A stretch of 64,000 bases of DNA, taken from NCBI GenBank assembly GCA_964019695.1, contig OZ026521.1:33887601-33951600 (forward strand), in the 5' to 3' direction. The position numbers and the translations under genes are program-made. The notes beneath the pieces are model-generated. The model did no database searches and was not told where the DNA came from. It saw nothing but the letters and a program-made list of their open reading frames with translations. Shown here piece after piece: positions 30,423 to 41,693 of the stretch. The DNA is from Loripinus fragilis. Taxonomy: Eukaryota; Mollusca; Bivalvia; Lucinida; Lucinidae. Within the stretch, counting starts at the first letter, position 1. Each line of letters starts with the position of its first letter.

Positions 30423-30650
30423 GGGCCTAGTTGTGAGAAAACCTGACTTGCTGCATGCAAACAACACAGGCGCAGACCAGCCTGTGCAAGCTCACGGTCT
30501 GATCAGCACCTCTGTTATTAGCTTATTTATTGAACAGTATAATATTTCAAGTGGATTTATGTAAAGTTTTAATATTCTAGATAGTTTCTGTAGCTAAGCA
30601 AGTTGGTTTGAGTCTTACCCATTCGGAAAGCCCGAAGATGACGAGGCCAC
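30423..30650 (+). mobile_element. MITE family N (adjacent second copy, opposite orientation)
   Basis: Begins GGGCCTAGTTGTGAGAAAAC and ends CGAAGATGACGAGGCCAC. Core ACCAGCCTGTGC..GGTCTGATCAGC. It lies 67 bp from the previous copy and is inverted relative to it. Confidence 0.72.
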
Positions 30651-30733
30651 TTGCAACATGGTGAAAAATTGACAGCAGGTGCAATATACAATGAGATGAT
30701 GATGCTTGTCTTGTAGGTGTAAAGTCATCTTAA

Positions 30734-30930
30734 CCATTTACTCCAACTTCTTTTGACTCTTAGAAATACAATGTTTGAAAGTGCGAATGCTCCTTTGGAG
30801 CAATGCTCCATTTTCAATAATATTTTCAAAAGTATTCAAAACCCTACGTAAATTTTCTTGATTTTTTTTCTATGTTGTCTAAAAACAGAAAATGATGTCA
30901 TGATCAAAAAATAGCATATGGAGTAAAGGG
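30734..30930 (+). mobile_element. TTAA MITE, family L (copy 3)
   Basis: TTAA at 30730-30733 and 30931-30934; ends CCATTTACTCCAACTTC and CATATGGAGTAAAGGG. Internal GCTCCTTTGGAGCAATGCTC forms the hairpin. Confidence 0.83.
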
Positions 30931-30934
30931 TTAA

Positions 30935-31734
30935 AACATAGATGCACAGCTATACAGTAAGACTTACAGTCTAATTTTTGATCTGCTGGCCTTCTCCTTC
31001 GGAAGTTCCATACTTTGTATTTAGGAGCTACACGGCATGGATTTCTGTATTGATTGAAGCTCAACCAATATTGACTTGAGGTCAACAGTATAAGTCTCAG
31101 GTTAGCTGTATTAAGCTGAGGTCAAACCGAATGTAAAGGATCATTGACGGTTTGGGCCTTATACGCCTATTTTTCTGATTCCCAGAACGCTGCTTTTGAG
31201 CTCCTAGTGTGGTGCATGTAGTATCAGTGCAAAAGGTGAATCTAATGGCAAGAGCCAGCTAGCAAAATATTTTCAAAATTTCTACGCACTCGAGAGTTAT
31301 GGTGGGTAGAAAGGAGAGGGGGTCTGAAATTTCATGAAAATAAAAAGTGCTTTAAAAAGTGATTTCTGCACGTTTTCTTGATTTATGCGGGAGGCATGGT
31401 GCTATCTATTGAACATACCATATGCAGAGTATTAACGAATCACGATAATTGATAACAAAATATGTTTTGTAATAAAACGATTTTGGGGAGATAATTTAGA
31501 AGTTACCTGTACATTTTTGACTACATGTACCGTAAATAATGCAAAACTGAAAGCTCAACAAAAGAAATAAATATTTTTGAAGGAATGAAAGTGTCCCATT
31601 TAGCATTGGAAAGTAAAACTGATTCTAACTAAATCCTTTGAATATTACTTTTGCTTTGTTTAAAGGGCATAGCATGTTGAATGTATTTAAAGTGTCCTAA
31701 TATTTATGGTATACATAATGCATGTATATCCCTA
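30935..31734. other. Non-coding stretch, 0.8 kb
   Basis: No exon or element ends recognised. A small CTCAACAAAAGAAATAAATA word at 31554 is like the one at 16583. Confidence 0.4.
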
Positions 31735-31881
31735 TATAGTCCGTGCTCGATAAGAGTAGAGTGACGAAACAGATTTACAGTTAGAAGTATGAATGAAAAC
31801 CCTATATTTGTCCAATCAGGTGAATAAAGTACCATAACGTGACCAACTACGTAACTCTACTCTTATCGAGCAAGGACTATA
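31735..31881. mobile_element. Short TIR MITE, TATAGTCCGTGCTCGATAAG
   Basis: Ends TATAGTCCGTGCTCGATAAG-AGTAGAG and CTCTACTCTTATCGAGCAAG-GACTATA are inverted over about 28 bp with one mismatch. Length 147 bp; a TA target (as in Tc1/mariner) is consistent. Single copy in the window. Confidence 0.82.
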
Positions 31882-31921
31882 CCAGACAATATATTGAACA
31901 CTAAAGTATTTACCTGTTATA

Positions 31922-32140
31922 ACTCTTTGCATGCCAGTGGATAATTTTGTCGTCTGCCAATAGTCTTTTGCAAACAGTTTGAACCCAGATGATGACCAAT
32001 AGAATGTCGGTCTTGATCTGGATCCAAACTGTTTGACACTCTGATGGTGGTCCTGGGTGGTTTATTTTTAAAAACTTAATTTTGAAGAAAGTCAGCAGAC
32101 GAAAATAAAAACATGAACAATTCCCTAGCATGCAAATAGA
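31922..32140 (+). mobile_element. TTAA MITE, family G
   Basis: CTCTTTGCATGCCAGTGG at the left and TAGCATGCAAATAG at the right; core GCAAACAGTTTGAACCCAGA, AGAATGTCGGTCTTGATC, GACACTCTGATGGTGGTCC and GTCAGCAGACGAAAA. The flanking TTAA has mutated to TTATAA. Confidence 0.75.
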
Positions 32141-32382
32141 TAAGTACAGGACGTTTGCAAAATAATGTGTCATTTAATAACAGTGAGATTTTTTCTTATG
32201 AAAAAATGCATAAAACCTTGCTAATTCTACTTTTAATCTTTAAGTACTTTATATTTAACTAGCACAGAATACAAAGCAATTTTGGAGGTTGGTTCTAGAG
32301 AACTTCATTACTGCCATTAATTTCTTATTTGGTAGAAAATGCAATTTAAGGGCTTAGGCCCTGGGTTTTTGGGCTGCTGAAC

Positions 32383-32486
32383 ATCTTTCCCCCCCCCGTG
32401 TGCCAGCAAGCCACTTCCATACAAAGTGTAAAATATGGTAACACATATGCAGGCAAAAGCTTTAGCTGGCACACGGGGGGAATGAT
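32383..32486. repeat. Inverted repeat with CCCCCCGTGTGCCAGC arms
   Basis: CCCCCCGTGTGCCAGC and AGCTGGCACACGGGGGG are inverted across a 50-bp spacer. It may be a small TIR element; no TSD is seen. Confidence 0.7.
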
Positions 32487-32820
32487 ATTTTAAAAAATGT
32501 TTTCGGATTCCTATATATCTTAATGTAAAACTGATTGTTCTACCCAAAATTTTACATCTTTGATGCATTTAATATCGAAAACGGATTTCACAGCCATAAA
32601 GTACTCAGGTCAGGGTAGCTTCAAGGCAAAGAAACGGGACTATTGACAAACTTTTATTTTTACTGAAAACCATAGGCATTTACCCATAGCAAGTGTCAAT
32701 GATCCTTTATTTTTGCACGATTGAGTCTGCTTTAGACCATATAATCAAAATTCAAACTTCAAAAGCCCCACACACTTTTATCAAAATTGCCTATCCCACC
32801 GCTGCCAATATTTAATTTAA

Positions 32821-33020
32821 GGGAGCGCAGTGGCTCAGTGGTAGAGTGCTTGACTCGAGACCGAGGGGTGGCGGATTTGAACCTCGCTGGCATCACTGTG
32901 TTGTGGTCCTGAGCAAGACACATTCATCCTAGCTTAGAACTGGTTCAACCCAGGAAGACCCGTTTAACTGAAACATTGTTGATTGGACGTAAAGAATCAA
33001 ATCAAAATCAAACAAAATCA
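32821..33020 (+). mobile_element. tRNA-derived SINE (copy 3)
   Basis: Full-length: GGGAGCGCAGTGGCTCAGTG-GTAGAGTGC (box A), GGCGGATTTGAACCTC (box B), CACTGTGTTGTGGTCCTGAG-CAAGACAC body, GGTTCAACCCAGGAAGACCC, tail ATTGTTGATTGGACGTAAAG and an AATCAAA-rich end. The best copy for reading the promoter boxes. Confidence 0.9.
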
Positions 33021-33738
33021 AAATTGCCAGGTGCAACAGCCAGAACTCCCTATTTAAAGTCTTAGTGGGTACATATAAAGGGTGCAGCATGAGCCCTAAT
33101 TATGTGATGGGGCTGCCATGCTGTGTCGTCATAAGTCTATGTCATCATTAGATCTGGAAAAAAATCACTTGATTTATAACATAATATGCCAGGTCAATAT
33201 GTTGTGGCTAATATGATTAGGACTCAGATGCAGTGAATTATCTAACAGCTTAGGTCCTGTGTTAAAGGCTGTGGATTTAGGGCCCAGGTTGTCTGTTAGT
33301 TTATGCTATTTTAGGGGCCTTTTCATGCAGTATACCTCTACTTTCATTCGAAATACCTACGTTTCAAGTGCCAAATGGAATGTTTTCCATATTTAAAGCG
33401 TATGTTGTTTTGTTTGAGTAATAAATCAGGTTATGCTTGAAGAAATGTGACATGAGAGGTGAGACAACAAAATAGTCCCGATATAATCTCTTGACACAAA
33501 TCTGTCTCGATCCGTGAAATATCCTGACAAATTCATACACAATTCATTGCTTGATAAAAACTAAATTGATTTTTACGTTTAAATTGCTTTTTAGAATCTA
33601 CTCAGAAGTCTGTGGGATTTGTTTTAACCGAATAGATGGGATTTGGTTTTGTCTCAGACAGTTTTCATCTGGACTAAAAAAAGCAACACTTACCGTTTTT
33701 GTCACAATTTTTAATGCATGTACTCTAAAAATTAATTT
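33021..33738. other. Non-coding stretch
   Basis: No exon or element ends recognised. Confidence 0.4.
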
Positions 33739-33742
33739 TTAA

Positions 33743-33945
33743 CTTTAGGCCTGCTAGTGTCGTCTACTGATAACATTTGCAAACAGTTTGAACCCAGATC
33801 AGGCTTGACTAAATGTCGAGCCTGATCTGGGTTAAAACTGTTTGACACTCTGATGATATTCCTGAAAGAATTTTTTGAAAAAGTTAATTTGAAAAAAATC
33901 AGCAGACAACAATAAATCTTGAAAATTATCCAGCAATTGCACACT
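33743..33945 (+). mobile_element. TTAA MITE, family G
   Basis: TTAA at 33739-33742; GGCCTGCTAGTGTCGTCTAC at the left, CAGGCTTGACTAAATGTCGA core, GACACTCTGATGATATTCC and AATCAGCAGACAACAA at the right. The right terminus is eroded (CAGCAATTGCACACTG). Confidence 0.75.
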
Positions 33946-34007
33946 GAGCCATTATATTCTCTATTCTAATACACTTGCTTTTGTTGTGCGACGTTTTTTT
34001 GGATAAC

Positions 34008-34060
34008 GTCAAAAATTTGCGACAGTATATCCTGCGATATACTGTCGGAAATAGTTTGAC
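34008..34060. repeat. Hairpin GACAGTATATC / GATATACTGTC
   Basis: Nested dyad: GTCAAAAATTTGCGACAGTA pairs with TACTGTCGGAAATAGTTTGAC across CTGC. Probably the core of a small foldback element. Confidence 0.6.
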
Positions 34061-34161
34061 ATCATATTAAAATAACGTCACATTTCCTTGGATGACATGC
34101 GGCTTTAAGCGGCTAAATCAACGCTCCTATTCGAGATGAAACTGCAGAAGTGCATTAGAAA

Positions 34162-34329
34162 GCGGATAACCACATTCAAAATTTTCATATCGGGAGGTTT
34201 ATCGTCGGATATACGTTTGGAAATCACATTTTAGGGCTCTTAACTCACACGTCCCCTTAAAATTTAATTTCCGATCGTATATCCGACGATATACCTCCCC
34301 AAATGAAAATTTTGAATACAGTTATCCCC
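34162..34329. mobile_element. Foldback MITE, GGATAAC ends
   Basis: GGATAACCACATTCAAAATT-TTCAT and ATGAAAATTTTGAATACAG-TTATCC pair, followed inward by CGGGAGGTTTATCGTCGGAT-ATACG / CGTATATCCGACGATATACC-TCCC. About 60 bp of arm on each side of a 50-bp loop. Confidence 0.78.
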
Positions 34330-34339
34330 TAAGTGTTTT

Positions 34340-34440
34340 ACCTGACGTTCTATCAGTCCTGCATCATGGTCTGGGTCCAATTTAAACTGTTTGCTAAGGT
34401 TATCAGCAGACGAAAAAAGTTGCCGCTAGCAAGGAAAGGG
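34340..34440 (-). mobile_element. TTAA MITE, family G (fragment)
   Basis: TCTGGGTCCAATTTAAACTG, GGTTATCAGCAGACGAAAAA and GCCGCTAGCAAGGAAAGGGTTA represent one end of the element; the other half is missing. Confidence 0.65.
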
Positions 34441-34982
34441 TTATAGCCATATTAACATCTGAAATATTGTTTAGTATGGGGTTTTATGTACATATTATCT
34501 TTGATAGGTAAAATAAGTAGGCCATTTATAGAAAATTTTGAATGAAGAAGGATTTACACATTTTGCTCCAGATCAAAGAACGTACAGTAATACTACTTTT
34601 TCAACAGCGAGTAACTGTTGGTTCTGATTAGAATTGCCTCTGACGGGCAATTCCAATAAATATAACCAAAATAATTATGTTATTCTTAAAAAATAATGTG
34701 TTTCTTGTTTTCTGAAAATAATTTTTACTTTGTTGCTCTTTGCTCTGTTTATGTGGCGATAAAAAACTGAAGCATGTAACTTCTGGTATAGTGTTCATGA
34801 AAATTAAGGGACTAAAAGTGGCCACTTGGCTGATCTTGGCTTAGCATTGTGTCACATTGGTATTTCAATGGATTCCATTATTGGGTTCATGTGTCAGATT
34901 CCCTGTCAAGCCACACACTTTCATAGACATGGCTTACTGACAAAAGTACTCATGCACTGAGTATAGCTCATCTATGGCTGTA
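34441..34982. other. Non-coding stretch
   Basis: No exon or repeat edge recognised. Confidence 0.4.
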
Positions 34983-35214
34983 CCGTCATGAGAAAACCTG
35001 TCTTTGGGGTTTCTGACTAGGTCATGATCAAACCAGCCTATACTCAGCTACAGAGACTAGCTAGAATGTTGAAATTATGTATGAAGCCAGTTAAGATATC
35101 ATACTTTGCAGGCAGCAAATAACAAAGGTGCTGATCAGACTGTGCTCTGCACAGTCTGATCTGCGCCTCTGTTGTTTGCATGCAACAAAGTCGTGATTTC
35201 TCTCATTGCGGCAC
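34983..35214 (-). mobile_element. MITE family N
   Basis: Starts CGTCATGAGAAAACCTGTCT-TTGGGGTTT and ends CGTGATTTCTCTCATTGCG. The core GATCAGACTGTGCTCTGCAC-AGTCTGATC is a perfect hairpin; CAGCTACAGAGACTAGCTAG is shared with 2610 and 30129. Confidence 0.75.
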
Positions 35215-36359
<1,145 letters not shown>

Positions 36360-36602
36360 GCCTATTATTTCCTGCCCTGTTTATTTTATGTCATATATCT
36401 TCCATGGTGAAAAATAAAGAAAGCAAGGTGTTGTCGTAATATGTTTACAGTCGTAATCATGTTAACATGGCTGATTTCACTAGTTAACACTGAAGATCTG
36501 TTGGCTTTAGCGTCAAAGTTGACCTAAAATTCGTCTTTTACACCAGGATCATGACCCACAAAGCAATAAAATTACAAAAAAGGTGGGGAATGATAGTCCT
36601 TA

Positions 36603-36830
36603 CCATAATGAGAAAACCTGTCTTCGGGGTGTGCGAACAACAAAGGCGTAGACCAGCCTGCGCATCCGCCAGACTGATCAGCGCCTTTGTTATTTGCTTT
36701 TTGGAAAGTATCATATAAACTTGCTACAAGCGAAATTTCATTTTTCTAGCTAGTCTCTGTAGCTGAGGAAACTGGTTTGAGTCTCGCTTTGTCGGAAACC
36801 CCGAAGACAGGTTTTGTCGCGTTGAGGCCC
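36603..36830 (+). mobile_element. MITE family N
   Basis: ATAATGAGAAAACCTGTCTT-CGGGG at the left and CCCCGAAGACAGGTTTTGTC-GCGTTGAGGCCC at the right. Core GACCAGCCTGCGCATCCGCC-AGACTGATCAGCGCC. About 228 bp. Confidence 0.8.
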
Positions 36831-36871
36831 ATATTGTTTGTTGTTGTCACTGAACCAGATTACTACATTTA

Positions 36872-36950
36872 AGCCGTTGTCCAGCATAAGGTACAAGTTG
36901 GCATGTGCATACAGTGCAGATTGATAACAGTCTACCCATTACTGCAAAAG
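36872..36950 (+). mobile_element. MITE family T (fragment)
   Basis: CCAGCATAAGGTACAAGTTG-GCATGTGC is the family T end; the rest is missing. Confidence 0.55.
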
Positions 36951-36954
36951 CCGC

Positions 36955-37078
36955 AAAATTTTTATTCTTTCAGAATACCGTCATTAGCGTTAAGCAGTTT
37001 GGATATATAAGGCCTTATGAAAATGTCCGGCTCAATCTGGGTCTAAACTGTTAGCAAAGGTTACTGTAGACAAAGATT
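36955..37078 (-). mobile_element. TTAA MITE, family G (fragment)
   Basis: TTCTTTCAGAATACCGTC, AAGCAGTTTGGATATA, CTCAATCTGGGTCTAAACTG and AGCAAAGGTTACTGTAGAC occur in family order, strongly diverged. Confidence 0.5.
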
Positions 37079-37089
37079 TAAATTTTCTT

Positions 37090-37675
37090 CATTTGAAGGC
37101 GAAATAAGGCTTGACATTTCATGTGAATCATCTGCTACAGGGTTCGCACAGGCTTGAAAAGTACTTGAATTTGGAGGCTTTGCTTGAAAAGTCCTTGAAG
37201 ATTAAATCTGCCTCGAAAAGTACTGGAAAATCACTCAAAGGCCTTGAAAAGTCCTTGATTTTTACTGTTTTCTGTAGGACTCAACACTGTTGATAGGAAT
37301 CTAAATGAGTTTAAAATTGTTGTGCCTTTATTTGATGCAGCATATGCTGCACCAAATAACGGCACAACAATTTTATACTCATTTTCTAGTACTAATTTCT
37401 CCATTATCTCAGTCTAGCATTTCTGAAGCAGAATTTAAACACTTAAATCAGTATTTTTCATAAACTTATAGTCCTTGAAAACTGTGGGAGAGTCTTTTAG
37501 AAGTCCTTGAAATGTCCTTGAATTTTACTGGAACTTGCCTGTATGAACCCTGTGCTAGCAGCAGGCCAGCAGATGATTCACATGAAATGTCAGGCCTTAG
37601 TTGGTTTCTTATCAGAGCAACAAAATTTGGAAATGTTGTCTGCGGCAAATTTTAGGTGACATTTTTTGGTAGGAC
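37090..37675. mobile_element. TTAA MITE, family J, split by a CAGGGTTCG element
   Basis: Left piece GGCTTGACATTTCATGTGAA-TCATCTGCTA and right piece AGCAGATGATTCACATGAAA-TGTCAGGCC are the two arms of a family J hairpin. The centre is occupied by the insertion at 37138-37552. The right flank has TTGGAAATGTTGTCTGCGGC. Confidence 0.72.
37138..37552. mobile_element. CAGGGTTCGCACAGGC-ended MITE (hAT-like), 415 bp
   Basis: Inverted ends CAGGGTTCGCACAGGC / GCCTGTATGAACCCTG with TGCTA at 37133-37137 and 37553-37557. The interior has many CTTGAAAAGTCCTTGAA-type repeats and a perfect central palindrome ATTGTTGTGCC..GGCACAACAAT around GCAGCATATGCTGC. CAGGG ends suggest hAT; the 5-bp duplication is unusual for that superfamily. 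Confidence 0.8.
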
Positions 37676-38096
37676 ATTTTTTTGCGTAACTTTCTTTCTA
37701 CGCATTTCATATCTACTGTAATAAGACAGCGATTGTGAACATTTAGCAGAAATTTTAACAAGAAAAAGAAAAACCTATTGAAAGGATTGGTCCCATTCCA
37801 TTGCAGGTCTTTAAAGCTGAATTTATTGGAATTTTTATGGAAAATCAATGTTTATGAGAATTGAAATGTGAGAAACCCCATTCATTCTCACTTTCTTAAT
37901 TCATCTGTAGTTTCCCTGGTATGATATTTTTTGCTTGATTAAAAATGTTTTTATATCCAGCTGTATAAAAGGCACAGACAGATATTTATTTTATTCGTTC
38001 TTTTGCAAGGTTTTACTTCTTTGAAACATGTCAGTAGGGCACGCTCGCCTAAAAAAACATGTGGCATTTTTCCAGTAGCAAACTTCGTTACCTCCA
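37676..38096. other. Non-coding stretch
   Basis: No exon or element ends recognised. Confidence 0.4.
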
Positions 38097-38109
38097 CCCT
38101 CAAATGTGT

Positions 38110-38313
38110 TTGATTTTTTATTTTTATTTGATTCTTTACGTCCCATCAACAATCTTTCAGTTAAACAGAGACCGGTCTTCCTGGGTTGAACCAGTACTAA
38201 GCTAGGATAAATGTGTCTTGCTCAAGGACCACAACGCAGTGAGGTCGGTTAGACTTGAACCGGTGGCCTCTCGGTCTCGAGTTAAGCACTCTACTACTGA
38301 GCCACTGCGCTCC
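38110..38313 (-). mobile_element. tRNA-derived SINE (copy 4) with 13-bp TSD
   Basis: CCCTCAAATGTGT flanks both sides (38097-38109 and 38314-38326). Read on the minus strand it has the GGGAGCGCAGTGGCTCAGTA head, CGGTTCAAGTCTAACC box B, GTTGTGGTCCTTGAGCAAGA body and tail ending AATCAAATCAAA. Perfect TSD and intact head suggest a young copy. Confidence 0.92.
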
Positions 38314-38336
38314 CCCTCAAATGTGTAACTTTAATT

Positions 38337-39257
38337 GGGACCAAACATCTATGTGTCTTGAACCACATCAGAACTAATGGGTGAGGTAACATTAACGTTA
38401 AACATGATTAAGCTATCCAGTGTTTTTTTGCTGACCTCTTCTTTTGTGGATCCTTTTTGTTATTTATGTTTCATTTTTATACCCGTTTTTTCGTAAGAAA
38501 AATAGGGTATATTAATTTCGTACCAAAGTCGGTCCGTCATCCGTCCGTCATGTTTCTTGTGATTTTATCTTCTCCTAAACCATTGGACGTAGCAACTTCA
38601 AACTTTGCAGATGCATAGATCATGATGTAGAGGGTACTGGGCGATGTTTCGTGTCAAATAGTGTATTTTCTTGTAAATGCATCTCATCCTAAACTGTTGG
38701 ACGTAGCAGCTTCAAACTTTGTAGGTGCATAGGTCACATAATGTAGAAGGTACTGGGCAACAATTCATATGACCTTGACCTTGGGGGTCAAGGTCAGATG
38801 ATGTATTTTCTTGTAAATGCATATTCTCCTAAACTGTTGGAAGTAGCAACTTCAAAATTTGCAGGTGCATAGGTCATGAAATGGAGGTTACTAGGCAACA
38901 TTTTGTGTGACCTTGACCCCACAACATTTTGTGTGACCCTGACCACAAGGCCAAGGTCATATAATGTATTTTCTTGTAAATGCATATTCTCCTAAACTGT
39001 TGGAAGTAGCAACTTCAAAATTTGCAGGTGCATAGGTGACATGATGTAGAGGGTACTGTGCAACATTTTGTGTGACCTTGACCCCAGGGTAAAGGCCAAA
39101 GGTAAAAAAGCAGGTATTTGCGATGGTGTACCATCGACTGCTGCTGTAGTTGTCTTTGTGTTGTGTTTTCTGTTTTTATCACTTTCCCATAATTTTATGG
39201 TGTCCCGGGTCAGGTGTGGTACTTGATTGTATTGATTCCTGATCTTTGCCTTTCTCT
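38337..39257 (+). repeat. Interspersed repeat A2 (copy c), split by a Helentron-like element
   Basis: Left part 38337-38477 begins ACCAAACATCTATGTGTCTT and runs to GTGGATCCTTTTTG; right part 39151-39257 resumes with ATCACTTTCCCATAATTTTA and GGTCAGGTGTGGTACTTGAT. The intervening 670 bp is a separate mobile element. Confidence 0.75.
38478..39150 (+). mobile_element. Helentron/pearl-like element with internal tandem units (copy 1)
   Basis: The start is a hairpin, ATACCCGTTTTTTCGTAAGA-AAAATAGGGTAT, followed by CCGTCATCCGTCCGTCATG (ACGG-type microsatellite). Inside, the word TCCTAAACTGTTGGA recurs near 38573, 38690, 38826 and 38990 (units of 117-164 bp with GTGACCTTGACC). The end carries GCGATGGTGTACCATCGACT, a terminal stem. 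The layout (hairpin, ACGG microsatellite, tandem core, 3' stem) matches bivalve pearl elements, now grouped with Helitron-like transposons. Non-coding. Confidence 0.7.
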
Positions 39258-39546
39258 CTACTTTGATTATCATTTGGATCCTTGTTAAGGCAAGCATGCA
39301 GCAACTGCAGATATCTTAATGGTCAATATTATTTTATGTATGTTATTAATCAAGTGATTTTGTGTGGCCCAGTTACAGGTCAGTCAGGTCAGCTGTATTT
39401 GCCAGGGGAAACCACGAAATCACTCATGATCAGGATCCACACTGTTTACCATTCTGTTTGTGAATACATACAAATAACTGTGGAATCCCGTATGTTGAGT
39501 GGATAGAAATTGGGATACAGTGTTATAAAGAAAAGTACAGATACGT

Positions 39547-39728
39547 CATAAACAAAATTTTTGAGCGTAAAATTGTAAATAATTTCTAACCCATCAGTTT
39601 TCACATATGTTATGGGTGCTCAAAAGAACCGTCTCACTGAGACGGTTCTTTTGAGTACCCACAACATATGTTTTGCTTGAGAAATAAGAAAATTTATTTT
39701 TTCATACACACTCTTAACTAAAGGCCTT
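39547..39728 (+). mobile_element. Palindromic MITE, family I (best copy)
   Basis: ATAAACAAAATTTTTGAGCG at the left, then CTTACCCATC-like, GGTGCTCAAAAGAACCGTCT-CACTGAGACGGTTCTTTTGAG (perfect hairpin), CACAACATATGTTTTGCTTG and ACTCTTAACTAAAGGCCTTG at the right. About 180 bp. Confidence 0.82.
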
Positions 39729-40378
39729 GATATGGTTTAGAAAAAGAGACAATCTAATCTCTCTTAAGATTTCTAACAATAAATGTGATCTATTTGAAAA
39801 TAAATAATGCTTGATTTTAATTCAGTCTTTTTAAGGGGCAAAATAAGATGCATAACAAACCTTTGAAAGAGAATTTGTTTTTGCTAACCTGTTCAGACAT
39901 GGTGTTTTAGCAACCATGATGATTTTGTTAAATCGAAAATGATTTACCTGCACATAGAAATTTAGGTTATCACTTTTTAGTTTTTGGATTCTCAAAGGAA
40001 TATAAATAAGGATTTTTATGCTTACCGGAATATGTAATGATGTAATGCACCATTTAAGACACAATCTAAAATTGAAAATGAAGTTATCTAATTGAATATA
40101 AATGCGAAAATTATTGATTACGGGTATGCATTTCAGACAACTTTGTGTGGTAATTCGGATATAATTCTTGGGGTCTTAGACAAAATTGTGCATTAAATTG
40201 TGTTCTTATCGAATTAATGGTAAAGAATTTGGATGAAATAGAAATTTCTTATCGTATAGATACAGAAATAAGTTTTATTGGAAGTTGTGAGATCAAAGTG
40301 AAGTGTTTAGTGAAGTAAGATGTGTCAGGTGCAATGAATAGAATGCTATAGGATATATGGTGGCATTTCCAGTTGAAC
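39729..40378. other. Non-coding stretch
   Basis: No exon or repeat edge recognised. Confidence 0.4.
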
Positions 40379-40590
40379 TTAAGGCCAGAATATTTTTATA
40401 AGTTGATTTACAAACCCTCCTTTTGTAATTTTCCGGAAAGTAGAAAAAAAAAATAATTTCAAAAATTATTTTTTTACTTTATCCGCCGACCCTAAATACT
40501 ATTTGTTTCATTGAAAAGAAATATTTTTGAGGTTCTGTCTGTGTATTTTTGAGAGTGACACTGTTAAAAGTGATTGTCCTGTCCAGATTA
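40379..40590 (+). repeat. Interspersed repeat S (copy 1)
   Basis: It runs TTAAGGCCAGAATATTTTTA, GTAATTTTCC, TTTGAGGTTCTGTCTGTGTA, TTTTTGAGAGTGACACTG and GATTGTCCTGTCCAGATT. The same sequence is present inverted at 61634-61843. An internal AAATAATTTCAAAAATTATTT dyad is visible. Class unknown. Confidence 0.78.
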
Positions 40591-41007
40591 AAAAAAAAAA
40601 AAAATCCCGTAAATAAAGTAATAAAAAAATTCTGGTCTAAACAAAAAAGTTCTAACTATAGTGTTGCTAATTTTCCTAAAATTGGTTGCAGAGCTTTTTG
40701 TCGCACCTGCTTTAAGCATGTGCGGCATTTTAAGGCTTGCAATGTCCTATCTGGGGTAGCTTTGACGTAAGAATGTGAGGGCAATTCCTGACAGTAGATG
40801 CTTTCTGCATGATCTGAAGATGTGCACAGATGTGCTTTTTTCAAATTAATCTCCAGATTAATTTTTACACTTTTTTAGCATTTTGAACGTAGTCATTTTT
40901 CAGGCTCAAATGTACTTTGAAACTGTAATTAATAGATACAGATAGTGGTACTGACGAAGCCTACAGTTTTTACAATCTTTTTAACTTTTACATGTGTTTT
41001 TATAATA
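40591..41007. other. Non-coding stretch
   Basis: GCACCTGCTTTAAGCATGTGC at about 40705 is a hairpin; no gene recognised. Confidence 0.4.
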
Positions 41008-41085
41008 CAGTAAAACCTGTGTAAAACGGCCACTGAAAAATGGACAAAACAAAGATCTTATGACAAATGGTAGCTTAATGAAGGT
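41008..41085 (+). mobile_element. Tc1/mariner-like MITE, family K (fragment)
   Basis: TA then CAGTAAAACCTGTGTAAAAC and GACAAATGGTAGCTTAATGA as in the 28197 copy; the hairpin and right end are missing. Confidence 0.65.
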
Positions 41086-41129
41086 TAAAGTGCTCAAGTT
41101 CTTATAATGAAACTGTATAAATGGGTCAC

Positions 41130-41234
41130 AGATAAACAAAAAGCTTTGAGGCATGACTGTATTTACACTATTGAAAATACGGATCTAGAAATAGGGGTTT
41201 CAGGCCTTTACTTACATTAACTATAATATTTTGA
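41130..41234 (+). repeat. Repeat D (partial third copy)
   Basis: AAAGCTTTGAGGCATGACTG, GAAATAGGGGTTTCAGG and TTTACTTAC match the start of the repeats at 25042 and 26480. It is cut off by the hAT element at 41243. Confidence 0.6.
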
Positions 41235-41242
41235 CACACATA

Positions 41243-41685
41243 CAGGGCTGCGGAAATACCATGCCCGACTTGTCCGACCTGGTCCCATTTCATTCAGGAC
41301 AAGTTGAAAATTTCAATTGTCCTTGGACAAGTGCAAAATTTGTATAAAGTTAATAAAATTTTGTGTTTCATATTTTGAATAATTATTATAAGTTCACATA
41401 TTGCATTGAAAACAGTGTGGATCCTGATCAGCTGGCTTCTGAAGAAGCCAGCTGATCTGGATCTACACTGTTTACAAGAGAGTTGATATCTGCATGGTTT
41501 CATACTGTTTTCAAAAGAGTAAATTGTTTAAGCACAGAAAGGTATAAGCTAATCTGTACTATCGGACAACTAAAATTTTCGTTGGACATGTACATTATGG
41601 ACATTAACTTGTCCCTGGACAAGTACATTATGGCCATTTACTTGTCCCTGGACAAGAAGAAAATTTTACTATTTCCACACCCCTG
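41243..41685. mobile_element. hAT MITE, 443 bp, with 8-bp TSD
   Basis: Ends CAGGGCTGCGGAAATA / TATTTCCACACCCCTG with perfect CACACATA duplications at 41235-41242 and 41686-41693, the hAT signature. The interior repeats CTTGTCCCTGGACAAGT dyads. A perfect hairpin at 41405-41472 (GTGTGGATCCTGATCAGCTG-G / CCAGCTGATCTGGATCTACAC) looks like the GATCAG core of the TTAA MITE group nested inside. Confidence 0.88.
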
Positions 41686-41693
41686 CACACATA

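Noticed and set aside
37111..37293. 60-codon frame rich in Lys-Ser-Leu repeats
   Set aside because: It lies across the end of the CAGGG-ended MITE; the repetition is the CTTGAAAAGT motif.
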